Shown piece after piece: positions 24,522 through 34,102 of a DNA stretch of 64,000 nucleotides. The stretch lies in the NCBI GenBank assembly GCA_937958105.1, contig CALFXJ010000035.1, positions 1-64,000 of the forward strand. Direction: 5' to 3'. The notes below the pieces were generated by a model. The model did no database searches. It was not told the DNA's origin and saw only the letters and a program-made list of their open reading frames with translations. Every line of letters starts with the position of its first letter. Within the stretch, counting starts at the first letter, position 1. The translations under genes were made by a program, and so were the position numbers. Source of the stretch: an uncultured Cellvibrio sp. (GTDB taxonomy: Bacteria > Pseudomonadota > Gammaproteobacteria > Pseudomonadales > Cellvibrionaceae).

Positions 24522-25792
24522 TGCCATTGTGGTCCGCCATGGCGGCGCTCGCACTGCTGGTTGTTGCTTTTGTTCTCTGGCCGCTGTGGCGGCACAGGCA
24601 CCTGGCCAACACTGCCGATCATTCAGAAGCTGCTGCCGCGCGTCTGCAGGAAAATATCGCGTTATTCCGGGAGCACATGCGTGATCTGGACAACGCGCTG
24701 GAGAGCGGGCGCATTGATGCCGAGCAGTATGCGCAGCTGAAGCTGGAGCAGGAGAGAACGCTGCTGGATGATGAAGCCAGTCTGCGGGAGAGTGCAGGGC
24801 GGATTAACCTGGGCTTCGGCAGCAGGAGTCTGATGCTGGTTGCCTTGCTGGTCGTTGCCTGTGCATTTCTCCTGTATCGCGAGCTGGGCAGCAGTACGGG
24901 GGTGCATATTCAGGAGCTGCAGGCAGAGAAATCCCGGCTGGATTATGAGGACCTGTTGCATAACCGCAATCCTGATCCCGCCCGTACCCGTAATTTGATC
25001 CGCGAACTGGAAGCTGCCCTGAAGCAGGACCCCGACAGTCTGCAGTACTGGTTCCTGCTGGCGCGTAATGCGCTTGAAGTGCCGGACTACAACAAAGCCG
25101 TTATGGCTTATCAGCGTACCCTGGCTCTTGATCCGGGGGCGGGCATCGTGATGGCGGAACTCGCCCAGGCAATGTTCCTGCGTGATAAGAGCCAGATGAG
25201 CCCTGCTATTGCTGAGCTGGCCCATAAAGCGCTGCAGGTTGATCCACGTAATACCACAGCCTTGGGACTGGCAGGTATCAACGCCTATCAGGAACAGGAT
25301 TATCGCGGGGCAGCACGTTACTGGCAGCAGGCCGTCGATATTCTCGGCCCGGATGCTCCCAGTGCCCGGGCGCTGCTCGGTGGCATTCAGCGTGCTCAGC
25401 TCGAAGCTGCCCAGGCGGGCAGAGAGTCGGGTGATCCGGCTGCAGTCAGCTCAATCACCCTCAAGGTGAGTCTCGCGGAAGGGGTTGATGTAGCGCCGGA
25501 TCAACTGGTCTATGTTTATGCCCGCGCCTGGCAGGGGTCGCGGATGCCACTGGCAATTACCCGGCTCACAGTGGCTGAGTTGCCAAAAACAATTGTCTTG
25601 AATGAAACCATGGCCATGTCGGCTGCGGCTTCGCTGGCCCAGGCAGATCGGGTAGAAGTGGTTGCCCGTATCTCTGAAGATGGCAGCGCAACAGCCAAGT
25701 CCGGGGACTGGCAGGTGAGTGCTGGCCCGCTGGATATGGAATCCCTGCCCGAGCTGACCGAGCTTGTCATCGCTGAGCGATTAAAAGAATAA
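24518..25792 (+). CDS. ccmI: CcmI, TPR-containing apocytochrome chaperone
   Basis: A 424-residue protein with two N-terminal membrane helices (about 5-25 and 106-124) around a cytoplasmic coiled loop. A periplasmic region with tetratricopeptide repeats (about 160-290, for example YWFLLARNALEVPDYNKAVMAY and ALGLAGINAYQEQDYRGAARYW) and a C-terminal beta domain follow. This is the CcmI/CycH architecture that holds apocytochrome tails for CcmF/H. It overlaps ccmH by 4 bases. Confidence 0.92.
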   Translation: MMPLWSAMAALALLVVAFVLWPLWRHRHLANTADHSEAAAARLQENIALFREHMRDLDNALESGRIDAEQYAQLKLEQERTLLDDEASLRESAGRINLGFGSRSLMLVALLVVACAFLLYRELGSSTGVHIQELQAEKSRLDYEDLLHNRNPDPARTRNLIRELEAALKQDPDSLQYWFLLARNALEVPDYNKAVMAYQRTLALDPGAGIVMAELAQAMFLRDKSQMSPAIAELAHKALQVDPRNTTALGLAGINAYQEQDYRGAARYWQQAVDILGPDAPSARALLGGIQRAQLEAAQAGRESGDPAAVSSITLKVSLAEGVDVAPDQLVYVYARAWQGSRMPLAITRLTVAELPKTIVLNETMAMSAAASLAQADRVEVVARISEDGSATAKSGDWQVSAGPLDMESLPELTELVIAERLKE

Positions 25793-26108
25793 GAGAGATA
25801 TATGTCGCTAAAATCATTTCCTGGTGAGTTGACATTCTGCACCCCGGCTGGCGCCTGAATTTACTTGAAATTGCATTTTCCCTGTGAAACAAGGTTGCCG
25901 GCGGGGTGTAAAGCGCATTGCAAGTGTGTAGAATTCTGGCCTTTATGCGGTTGTTGGGGTGATCCTTTAGACTGCTCAAAAATTTAACGAAATCAATCAG
26001 CTAGCTCGCAAGCCTCAGCAGGTGCCGGGAATGGGCGAAGGTTTCGTCAAGTTCGGCCGATAGCGCCATTCTTTAAAGCTAATTCGATTACAAGAGCGAC
26101 ACGGAAAT
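25793..26108. other. Intergenic region between ccmI and smc
   Basis: There is no convincing coding sequence in these 316 bases; the longest ATG frame (from 25802) has only 18 codons. There are scattered promoter-like elements (TTGACA at 25828-25833 and TAGAATT around 25928), but no well-spaced pair that I would call. It presumably carries the smc promoter. No repeat or strong hairpin was seen. Confidence 0.4.
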
Positions 26109-29100
26109 ATGCGGCTAAAGTGCATCAAGCTGGCAGGCTTCAAATCCTTCGTTGACCCTACCACGGTTAACTTTCCCAGCAATCTTTGCGCTGTGGTGGG
26201 CCCTAACGGCTGTGGCAAATCCAATATCATCGACGCCGTGCGCTGGGTAATGGGTGAATCCTCCGCGAAGAACCTGCGCGGCGAGAACATGACCGACGTC
26301 ATCTTCAATGGCTCCAGTGGTCGCAAACCCATCGGTCAGGCCTCCATTGAGCTGGTGTTTGATAACAGTGATGGAACCCTTCTTGGCGAGTATGCCAGCT
26401 TCACTGAAATCTCCATCAAGCGCAAAGTCACCCGTGACGGGCAGAATCTCTATTATCTCAATGGCGCAAAATGCCGCCGTCGTGACATCACCGATATTTT
26501 CCTTGGCACCGGTCTGGGGCCCCGCAGCTACGCCATCATCGAGCAGGGCATGATTTCGCGGCTGATTGAAGCCAAGCCGGAAGACCTGCGTGTATATATT
26601 GAGGAAGCCGCCGGTATCTCCAAATATAAAGAGCGTCGCCGCGATACCGAAAACCGAATCCGCCGGACTCAGGAAAACCTCGAGCGTCTGACCGACATCC
26701 GCGATGAGCTGGAGCGTCAGTTGTCGCGCCTGCAGCGTCAGGCCCAGGCGGCGGAAAAATATACCGAATATAAAAAGGAAGAACGCCTGCTCAAAGCACA
26801 GGTGCAGGTACTCAAGTATCAACAGCTGGATCAACAGGCCAAGCAGAAACAGGAAGCCATCCGTGACCTTGAGTTGCGGATGGAATCGTTCATCACCAAT
26901 CAGGTGAACAAAGACACCCAGATCGAAAAATATCGCACCCAGTACACCGAACTGGGTGACAAATTCAATGAAGTTCAGGGTCGCTACTACGCCATAGGCG
27001 CAGATATCGCACGCCTGGAGCAGAGCATCCACCATGCTCAGGAGCGGAGTCGTCAGTTGCAGGCGGATCTGGAGCAGACCAGCCGCGATTGTAAAGAAGC
27101 GGAAGAAAACCTGCTCATCGACGCACAGAAAGCCGAAGCCTGGGAGGCTGAATTACTGGAGCTGGAGCCTGAACTGGAGCTGGTAAAAGCAGCAGAGGAA
27201 AGTTCGACCGACGTGCTGATGGCTTCCGAAGAGGCCATGCAGCGCTGGCAGAACGAGTGGGATGCCTTTAACCAGCGCGCAGCGGAGCCTCGCCAGAAAG
27301 CTGAAGTTCAGCAGTCCCGTATTCAGCACCTGGAGCAGGTACAGCAGCGGTTGCTGCAGCGCATTGAAAAACTTAAAGAAGAAAAGGCCAATCTGGTCGA
27401 CGGTACCGAAGATGAAGAAATCGGTCAGCTTACTGAGCAGCTGGCCGAGTTGGACCTGGCAGCCGATGAGAAGCGCAGCCGGGTTGATGTGTTGACCGAA
27501 CAACTGGATCAACAGCGCAATGACAACAATCGTTTAACCAACGAACTCGATCAGGTGCGCAGCAAGCTGCAAAGCATGCGCGGCCGCCATGCGTCTCTGG
27601 AAGCCTTACAGCAGGCAGCGCTGGGCGAGAAGAACAAGGCGGTGACCCAATGGCTTGAGACCCAGCAACTGCTGAATAAGCCGCGTCTTGCCGAATCCAT
27701 CAACGTCACCGACGGCTGGGACAAGGCGCTCGAAACAGTACTGGGCGATGCCCTGCAAGCCGTGTGTGTTGAAGGCTTCGATGCGGTAAAAGATGTGCTC
27801 GGCAACCTGACCCAGGGCGAGCTGGTATTGTTCGACACCGGGGCGCAGGTCAGCACGGCCGGGAGCAGCAAAGGTGTCCTGCTGAGCACAAAAGTTTCCG
27901 CTCCTTGGGATGTAGCCGGTCTGCTCGATGGTATCTATGCCGCTGAGGATCTCGCCGCTGCTTTACAGCTTCGTCCACAGCTGGCTGCCAACGAATCCAT
28001 CATTACCAGAGACGGTATCTGGCTGGGCCCGCACTGGTTGCGCGTTGCCCGCGACACTGACGCCAGCTCCGGCGTTATCGCCCGTCGTCAGGAACTCGAA
28101 GAGTTAAGTGCAGCCATAGCCGAGGCCGAGGAGCAGGTTGAGTCCCTCAGCCTGCAGCTGGAGCAGGGCCGCGAGACCCTCAAGCAGGTTGAGCAGCAGC
28201 GCGAAACACTCCGTCGGGAAGCCGAGGAGCAGGGGCGTCGTTATGGTGAGCTGCGTTCCCAGTTAAGTGCAAAGCAGGTACGTCTGGAACAGATCAACAT
28301 GCGCCGTGAGCGGGCTGAAGCGGAAATCCGCGAGGCGCGCGAGCAGATGGAGCAGGAGGCAGAGCATCTTTCAGAAGCGCGGATGATTCTGAGTGAAGCC
28401 ATCGAGATGATGGAGCAGGACACCGAGCAACGCGAAAAACTTTTGCAGGAACGGGACAACATCCGTACCGGTCTGGATCAGGCCCGCCAGCGTGCCCGCC
28501 ACGATAAAGACAAAGCCCACGAGCTGGCGATGCGCTTCCAGTCGGTAAAGACCCAGCTCGACAGTATCCGTCTGGGGATCGGCCGGCTGCGTGAACAGGC
28601 GGCCCGTCTGCAGGAGCGCCGTGAGCAGCTCACACTTTCCTTAAGCGATAACCGCGATCCGATTGAGGAGTACAAGCTTGAGCTGGAGGCGGCTCTCTCC
28701 AAGCGCCTGTCCGTCGAAGCATCGCTGACCGAAGCTCGGCGCGAGCTTGAGACTGTTGAGCACGAGTTGCGTAATGCTGAACAGGCGCGTAACCGGGCAG
28801 AGCAGGAGGTTCAGGCTGTACGCTCGCATCTGGAACAGGAGCGTCTGGCCGCTCAGATGTTTGAGGTTCAGCGTGCGGGGATTGCCCAGCAGCTCGAGGA
28901 AGATGGTCTCGATCTCAACCAGATTCTGGCTGACTTGCCTGAGGGTTCCGAGATCAAACCGCTGGAAGAAGAACTTGAAAGCCTGGCCGGCAAAATCAAT
29001 CGCCTGGGGCCAATCAACCTCGCCGCGATCGACGAGTATAAGACCGAGTCAGAGCGCAAGAATTATCTGGATGCTCAGAACGCTGACCTGATAGAGGCAT

Positions 29101-29618
29101 TGGAGACTCTCGAGAATGCGATCAAGCGCATTGATCGTGAGACGCGCACTCGCTTCAAGGAAACCTTTGACCAGGTCAACAAAAGTTTGCAGGAACTGTT
29201 TCCCAAAGTCTTCGGTGGAGGCCACGCCTATCTGGAACTTACCGGAGAGGATTTACTCGATACCGGTATCGCGATCATGGCGCGTCCACCGGGCAAACGT
29301 AACAGCACCATTCACTTGCTCTCCGGTGGTGAAAAAGCGCTCACCGCGATTGCACTGGTCTTCTCGATATTCCGTCTGAACCCGGCACCTTTCTGTATGC
29401 TGGACGAAGTGGATGCGCCGTTGGACGATGCCAACGTTGGTCGTTATGCGCGCATGGTTGAAGAGATGTCTGAGCACGTGCAGTTTATTTACATCACGCA
29501 TAACAAGATTGCGATGGAGATGGCCCACCAGTTGATGGGTGTCACCATGCATGAACCGGGTGTTTCGCGTCTGGTTACCGTGGACGTTGACGAGGCGGCA
29601 GAATTGGCAGCAGTGTAA
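26109..29618 (+). CDS. smc: SMC, chromosome condensin ATPase
   Basis: A 1169-residue protein of full SMC length. Walker A GPNGCGKSN is at 31-39, followed by long heptad-rich coiled-coil arms. The hinge domain (about 520-640) contains TDGWDKALETVLGDALQ. Near the C-terminus are the signature LLSGGEKAL and Walker B FCMLDEVDAPLDDAN. SMC dimers with ScpA and ScpB extrude DNA loops for chromosome organisation. The genes that follow, zipA and ligA, keep the same order as in Pseudomonas. Confidence 0.97.
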   Translation: MRLKCIKLAGFKSFVDPTTVNFPSNLCAVVGPNGCGKSNIIDAVRWVMGESSAKNLRGENMTDVIFNGSSGRKPIGQASIELVFDNSDGTLLGEYASFTEISIKRKVTRDGQNLYYLNGAKCRRRDITDIFLGTGLGPRSYAIIEQGMISRLIEAKPEDLRVYIEEAAGISKYKERRRDTENRIRRTQENLERLTDIRDELERQLSRLQRQAQAAEKYTEYKKEERLLKAQVQVLKYQQLDQQAKQKQEAIRDLELRMESFITNQVNKDTQIEKYRTQYTELGDKFNEVQGRYYAIGADIARLEQSIHHAQERSRQLQADLEQTSRDCKEAEENLLIDAQKAEAWEAELLELEPELELVKAAEESSTDVLMASEEAMQRWQNEWDAFNQRAAEPRQKAEVQQSRIQHLEQVQQRLLQRIEKLKEEKANLVDGTEDEEIGQLTEQLAELDLAADEKRSRVDVLTEQLDQQRNDNNRLTNELDQVRSKLQSMRGRHASLEALQQAALGEKNKAVTQWLETQQLLNKPRLAESINVTDGWDKALETVLGDALQAVCVEGFDAVKDVLGNLTQGELVLFDTGAQVSTAGSSKGVLLSTKVSAPWDVAGLLDGIYAAEDLAAALQLRPQLAANESIITRDGIWLGPHWLRVARDTDASSGVIARRQELEELSAAIAEAEEQVESLSLQLEQGRETLKQVEQQRETLRREAEEQGRRYGELRSQLSAKQVRLEQINMRRERAEAEIREAREQMEQEAEHLSEARMILSEAIEMMEQDTEQREKLLQERDNIRTGLDQARQRARHDKDKAHELAMRFQSVKTQLDSIRLGIGRLREQAARLQERREQLTLSLSDNRDPIEEYKLELEAALSKRLSVEASLTEARRELETVEHELRNAEQARNRAEQEVQAVRSHLEQERLAAQMFEVQRAGIAQQLEEDGLDLNQILADLPEGSEIKPLEEELESLAGKINRLGPINLAAIDEYKTESERKNYLDAQNADLIEALETLENAIKRIDRETRTRFKETFDQVNKSLQELFPKVFGGGHAYLELTGEDLLDTGIAIMARPPGKRNSTIHLLSGGEKALTAIALVFSIFRLNPAPFCMLDEVDAPLDDANVGRYARMVEEMSEHVQFIYITHNKIAMEMAHQLMGVTMHEPGVSRLVTVDVDEAAELAAV

Positions 29619-29687
29619 TGAATCGCTGGCAATGCCATCGTGACCAGTTGCGAATTTACAGATTGAATCTTATCAACGGATAACATC

Positions 29688-30866
29688 ATGCAAGAATGGG
29701 TAACCGTCATCATTGTGCTCCTCATCCTGGCAATTCTGCTGGATGGGGTGCGGCGCATGCGTATCAACCAGCGGGATAAAATTCGGATGTCCCGCTCCAT
29801 CAATAAGCAGGGTGGCGGCAGTGACTCCGGCAAGGATTACTCCAGTGAGTTGCCCAACGGCGGTGCCCGCATCGTGGGTTACCGCGAGGTTCCCCAGACC
29901 AGCACTCCGCGCCCGCCCCGCAAACCGGCGATTCCCACCAATAGTTCCCGCGAGCAGCGAAAAGCCCCGGAGCAGACTCGTCTGAACCTTGATGAATCCG
30001 TACCGCTGCTGATGGAGTCGGTTACCGAGGATGTCCTGATGCGCGATCAGCAGGATGAGCAGGAAGCTATCGCACAGACCCGTCCGGATAATCAGCGGAT
30101 GAGCGATCAACAACGCATCGAGCCTACTTTCTCTGCGCTGGATGACGATGACAGCTACGCTGCATCCAGCCGTAGTTCTCAGCCAGCTGATGATGGGTAC
30201 GACTACACCGACGAGCATGGCGAAGACGATGACATCACATATCGCGAGTCCGATTACGATGATGACGAATATGCCGATGAAGCTTATTCGGAAGACGATC
30301 ATGAAGACTTTGCCGACGATTATGAGGATGACGACGGCGAAGATTACGACGATGACTATGACGATGAAGAATACGATGAAGCGGGCGCGGAGCCTGCGTC
30401 CACCTCAAATACTGATCAGCCGCTCAAAGAGCCGGAAGAAGTATTGATCATCAACGTCATGGCAATGAAAGGCGAGATGTTCAAGGGGACAGCGTTGCTC
30501 GACATCATTCTCAAATGCGGCATGCGCTATGGCGATATGAATATCTTTCACCGTTACAGTGACAACAAGGGTGAGGGCGCCTTGCTGTTCAGCATGGCCA
30601 ATATGGTCAAGCCCGGCACCTTCGACCTGGATGCGATGGACACCTTTGAAACACCGGGTATCAGTCTGTTTATGACGCTGCCGATCAAGGCGGACAGCAT
30701 GACCTCGTTTGATCTCATGGTAGATACAGCCCGCGCTATCGCCGAAACCCTGGGTGGTGAATTGAAGGATGAGCAGCGCAGTGTCATGACCCGACAGACC
30801 ATCGAGCATTGCCGTCAGCGTATACGTGACTACGAACTCAAAAAACTGTCGCGCAGTCGCCAGTAA
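29688..30866 (+). CDS. zipA: ZipA, FtsZ-tethering cell division protein with acidic linker
   Basis: A 392-residue protein. An N-terminal membrane anchor (about 4-22) is followed by a basic stretch. A long linker includes an extremely Asp/Glu/Tyr-rich block (about 150-235, for example DDYEDDDGEDYDDDYDDEEY). A C-terminal ZipA domain (about 250-388) has IINVMAMKGEMFKGTALLD and LFMTLPIKAD. ZipA binds the FtsZ tail and anchors the Z ring. E. coli ZipA has a Pro/Gln-rich linker, so the acidic composition here is unusual. The position between smc and ligA confirms identity. Confidence 0.93.
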   Translation: MQEWVTVIIVLLILAILLDGVRRMRINQRDKIRMSRSINKQGGGSDSGKDYSSELPNGGARIVGYREVPQTSTPRPPRKPAIPTNSSREQRKAPEQTRLNLDESVPLLMESVTEDVLMRDQQDEQEAIAQTRPDNQRMSDQQRIEPTFSALDDDDSYAASSRSSQPADDGYDYTDEHGEDDDITYRESDYDDDEYADEAYSEDDHEDFADDYEDDDGEDYDDDYDDEEYDEAGAEPASTSNTDQPLKEPEEVLIINVMAMKGEMFKGTALLDIILKCGMRYGDMNIFHRYSDNKGEGALLFSMANMVKPGTFDLDAMDTFETPGISLFMTLPIKADSMTSFDLMVDTARAIAETLGGELKDEQRSVMTRQTIEHCRQRIRDYELKKLSRSRQ

Positions 30867-30938
30867 CTGACTGACAGCCTGACAGCGCACAAGGATGTGC
30901 ATGAACCACTTGTATAGACTCTCGGAAGCGCCTTATCC

Positions 30939-32990
30939 ATGTCGACACCCGCCCCCCACATTGTCGCTGAAGCTGAAAAATTACGCGCAGAGATCAACGA
31001 CCACAACTACCGTTACTACGCCCTCGACGAGCCTCAGGTACCTGATGCGGAATATGACCGCCTGATGCTGCGGCTGCGCGAGATTGAAGGCCAATATCCG
31101 GAGCTTGTTACACCGGATTCTCCGACCCAGCGGGTCGGGGCTGCGCCGCTCAGCGCCTTTGGTACCGTACAGCACGAAAGGCCGATGCTGTCCCTCGACA
31201 ATGCCTTCAGCGATGAGGATCTGCTGCATTTCAACCGCCGCATCCAGGACCGCTTAAAACATACTGATCACATCGAATTTGCCTGTGAGGTGAAGCTCGA
31301 TGGTATCGCGGTCAGCCTGTTGTACCGCGATGGTGTACTGGTGCGTGGTGCCACCCGAGGCGATGGTGCCCGTGGTGAAGACATCACGCAGAATGTGCGC
31401 ACGGTTGCATCGGTTCCACTGCGGTTGCGCGGCAAAGGATTTCCCGCTGTGCTGGAGGTGCGCGGTGAAATCTATATGCCCAAATCCGGCTTCGAAAAGA
31501 TGAACGATCAGGCGCGGGAAAAGGGCGAGCGTCTTTTTGTCAATCCCCGCAACGCAGCGGCAGGTAGCTTGCGACAGCTGGACCCGCGCATCACGGCGTC
31601 CCGCCCATTGGAAATGTGTGCCTACAGCGTCGGCCTCGTGGATGGCGTACCGGCGGATCATCCCTGGCCAGCGCGACACAGCGATGTGCTCTACGCCCTG
31701 CGTGACTGGGGGTTCCTGATCAATCGGGAAATGCAGATTGCCCACAATATCGAGGAATGCCTGGCCTATTATCGAAAAGTTCAGGATAAACGGATGTCAC
31801 TGGCCTATGACATCGATGGTATTGTCTTCAAGGTGAATCAGCTTGATCTCCAGGAAAAGCTTGGCTTTATCTCCCGCGCACCTCGCTGGGCGGTGGCTTA
31901 CAAATTTCCTGCCCAGGAAGAAATGACCCAACTGCTGGATGTGGAGTTTCAGGTGGGACGTACCGGGGCTGTTACACCCGTCGCCCGTCTGCAACCGGTC
32001 TTTGTCGGAGGCGTTACTGTCTCAAATGCCACCTTGCACAACCGTGATGAGATACAGCGACTCGGCATTAAAATCGGTGATACGGTGATTGTCCGTCGCG
32101 CTGGTGATGTTATCCCGCAGATCGTGGGTGTTGTCGACACAAAGCGCCCGGAAAATGCCCGCGCGATTTTATTTCCAACCCATTGTCCCGTGTGTGGATC
32201 ACCGGTTGAAACTGTACCGGGCGAGGCCGTAGCCCGTTGCGATGGGGGACTGATCTGTCCCGCCCAGCGCAAAGAGGCGATTAAGCACTTTGCATCGCGC
32301 AAGGCCATGGATATCGAAGGTCTGGGCGATAAACTGGTTGAGCAGCTGGTGGATCTGGGTCACATCAAAGCCGTTGCCGATCTGTACCAGCTGACCCGCG
32401 AACAGCTCGCCAGCCTGGAACGGATGGGTGAAAAATCGGCGGATAATCTGTTAAAGGCACTCGAAAAAAGTAAGCAGACCACGCTGGAAAAATTTATCTA
32501 CGCCCTGGGTATCCGCGAAGTGGGAGAAGCCACGGCAAGAAATCTCGCGCTGCACTTCGGCAATTACGCCGCACTGGCCGAAGCCAGCGAAGAAGCCTTG
32601 CAGGAAGTGACAGATATCGGGCCGGTGGTTGCACACTTCGTCGCTGAATTTTTTCAACAGGAGCACAACCGCGAGGCCGTAGCTGCACTCAAGGCGGCAG
32701 GCGTAACCTGGGAAGAACGCGATAAGCCCATCGATACCGCTGCCCTGCCGTTGAAGGGCCTGACTTATGTGCTCACAGGCACGCTGGAAAGTCTTACCCG
32801 CGATGACGCCAAGGCTCATCTGCTGGCTCTGGGAGCCAAGGTGGCCGGCAGTGTCTCGGCCAAGACGGATTATGTGGTGGCCGGTCCCGGCGCTGGATCG
32901 AAGCTGCAAAAAGCCGAAGAATTGAATATTCCTGTCATGGATGAAGCGGGTCTGCTGGACCTGTTAAAACAACATCAACGGGCTGTTTGA
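30939..32990 (+). CDS. ligA: LigA, NAD+-dependent DNA ligase
   Basis: A 683-residue protein of standard domain order. The Ia domain includes NYRYYALDEPQVPDAEYD (NMN binding). The adenylation site KLDG lies in CEVKLDGIAVSLL (Lys at about 117). An OB domain and a four-Cys zinc finger (CPVCGSPV...ARCDGGLICPAQ) follow, then helix-hairpin-helix motifs and a C-terminal BRCT domain (about 605-683). It seals nicks during replication and repair. No anomalies were seen. Confidence 0.97.
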   Translation: MSTPAPHIVAEAEKLRAEINDHNYRYYALDEPQVPDAEYDRLMLRLREIEGQYPELVTPDSPTQRVGAAPLSAFGTVQHERPMLSLDNAFSDEDLLHFNRRIQDRLKHTDHIEFACEVKLDGIAVSLLYRDGVLVRGATRGDGARGEDITQNVRTVASVPLRLRGKGFPAVLEVRGEIYMPKSGFEKMNDQAREKGERLFVNPRNAAAGSLRQLDPRITASRPLEMCAYSVGLVDGVPADHPWPARHSDVLYALRDWGFLINREMQIAHNIEECLAYYRKVQDKRMSLAYDIDGIVFKVNQLDLQEKLGFISRAPRWAVAYKFPAQEEMTQLLDVEFQVGRTGAVTPVARLQPVFVGGVTVSNATLHNRDEIQRLGIKIGDTVIVRRAGDVIPQIVGVVDTKRPENARAILFPTHCPVCGSPVETVPGEAVARCDGGLICPAQRKEAIKHFASRKAMDIEGLGDKLVEQLVDLGHIKAVADLYQLTREQLASLERMGEKSADNLLKALEKSKQTTLEKFIYALGIREVGEATARNLALHFGNYAALAEASEEALQEVTDIGPVVAHFVAEFFQQEHNREAVAALKAAGVTWEERDKPIDTAALPLKGLTYVLTGTLESLTRDDAKAHLLALGAKVAGSVSAKTDYVVAGPGAGSKLQKAEELNIPVMDEAGLLDLLKQHQRAV

Positions 32991-32993
32991 CGG

Positions 32994-33608
32994 ATGCATT
33001 GCAAAATCTGTTTTGTCTGGCTGCTGATCATCAGCAGTTTTTTATTGGGTGGTTGCAGTACAGTACCTCCGGCAAAACCCAACAATATCTGCGATATCTT
33101 TGACGAGAAGCGTGACTGGTATAAACATGCGCGCAAGTCCGAAAAGCGGTGGGGTTCGGGTATTCCGGTCATGATGGCCATCATGTATCAGGAATCCCGG
33201 TTTGTGCACAATGCGCGCACCAAACGCACCAGAATTCTTGGGTTTATTCCCGGTCCACGCAAAAGCAATGCATTTGGTTATGCCCAGGTAAAAAGTGAAA
33301 CCTGGTATGAATATCAGAGAAACAGTGGCAACACCTGGTCCCGTCGAGACAGGTACCAGGATGCGATCGATTTTATCGGCTGGTATAACGCGCAAAGTCA
33401 AAAGCGCAGCCGGATCGGATTGAACGATCCTTATAATCTTTATCTGGCGTACCACGAAGGTCATGGTGGATTCAATCGCGGCACCTACCGCAAAAAAGCC
33501 TGGCTGCAGAATACCGCTAAGCAGGTGGCTAACCGCTCTGCGATGTATTCACGTCAGTTGTCGCAATGTGAGGATCGCTTGAAAAGCCCCTGGTGGTGGC
33601 CGTTTTAA
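32994..33608 (+). CDS. Lytic-transglycosylase-like (SLT) lipoprotein
   Basis: A 204-residue protein starting 3 bases after the ligA stop. The signal peptide ends in the lipobox LLGGC (Cys at about 21). The segment VMMAIMYQESRFVHNA holds the Glu expected as the catalytic acid of family 1-type transglycosylases (ES motif), and FGYAQVKSETWYEY resembles the GxxQ block. AYHEGHGGFNRGTY stands in for the AYNxGxG motif. It probably cleaves or binds peptidoglycan from the membrane side. The sequence is divergent, so enzymatic activity is likely but not certain. Confidence 0.78.
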   Translation: MHCKICFVWLLIISSFLLGGCSTVPPAKPNNICDIFDEKRDWYKHARKSEKRWGSGIPVMMAIMYQESRFVHNARTKRTRILGFIPGPRKSNAFGYAQVKSETWYEYQRNSGNTWSRRDRYQDAIDFIGWYNAQSQKRSRIGLNDPYNLYLAYHEGHGGFNRGTYRKKAWLQNTAKQVANRSAMYSRQLSQCEDRLKSPWWWPF

Positions 33609-33658
33609 ACCGTTGTAATACAGATAGATGTTCATTGATTACACTTCATGGAGCTTCT

Positions 33659-34084
33659 ATGGATCAAGAGTCGATTGTGTATGGTTGTATCAAAGATGGG
33701 GCTTCGCTAATAGGTAATGCGGAGCGCATCCGCATCAACCGCGAAGCCATGCTGTCGCTGCCTCATGCTGATGAGTGGCCGTTTTTATCGCAGGAGATGT
33801 TCTCCATCCCGCAGATCGAAATGCCGACCAGCAGTTATCAGACGGAAGTCATGCATTTTGGTGCTTCATACAAGGCAGTGGAATATGAGTGGGATCAATG
33901 GATCGCACAGTTTGAAGCGCTTCTGAGCAAGATGTACTGGGTTTCCGCCACCGTACATCTGGAGACAGAACTGTCAGGTACCCATACCTTTACCTGGGAG
34001 TCCCAAGGCAGTTATCACAAACCGGGCTCCGGCGATATGCAGGTGCGCTGCGAATGGAGCCACGAAGGCTCATTACGATTTTAA
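33659..34084 (+). CDS. Conserved-looking hypothetical protein
   Basis: A 141-residue soluble protein from ATG 33659, with GGAG shortly upstream; an in-frame upstream GTG lies inside the previous gene. It has no signal peptide and no motif I recognise. Notable features are several Trp residues and a C-terminal half with alternating beta pattern (WVSATVHLETELSGTHTFTWES). It is probably cotranscribed with the transglycosylase gene and lies 18 bp before hemB. Function unknown. Confidence 0.6.
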   Translation: MDQESIVYGCIKDGASLIGNAERIRINREAMLSLPHADEWPFLSQEMFSIPQIEMPTSSYQTEVMHFGASYKAVEYEWDQWIAQFEALLSKMYWVSATVHLETELSGTHTFTWESQGSYHKPGSGDMQVRCEWSHEGSLRF

Positions 34085-34102
34085 ATTTATGTGGAACCTA
34101 TC

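Noticed and set aside
26115..27035. 306-codon open frame on the minus strand
   Set aside because: Antisense to the smc head and coiled coil; no motif.
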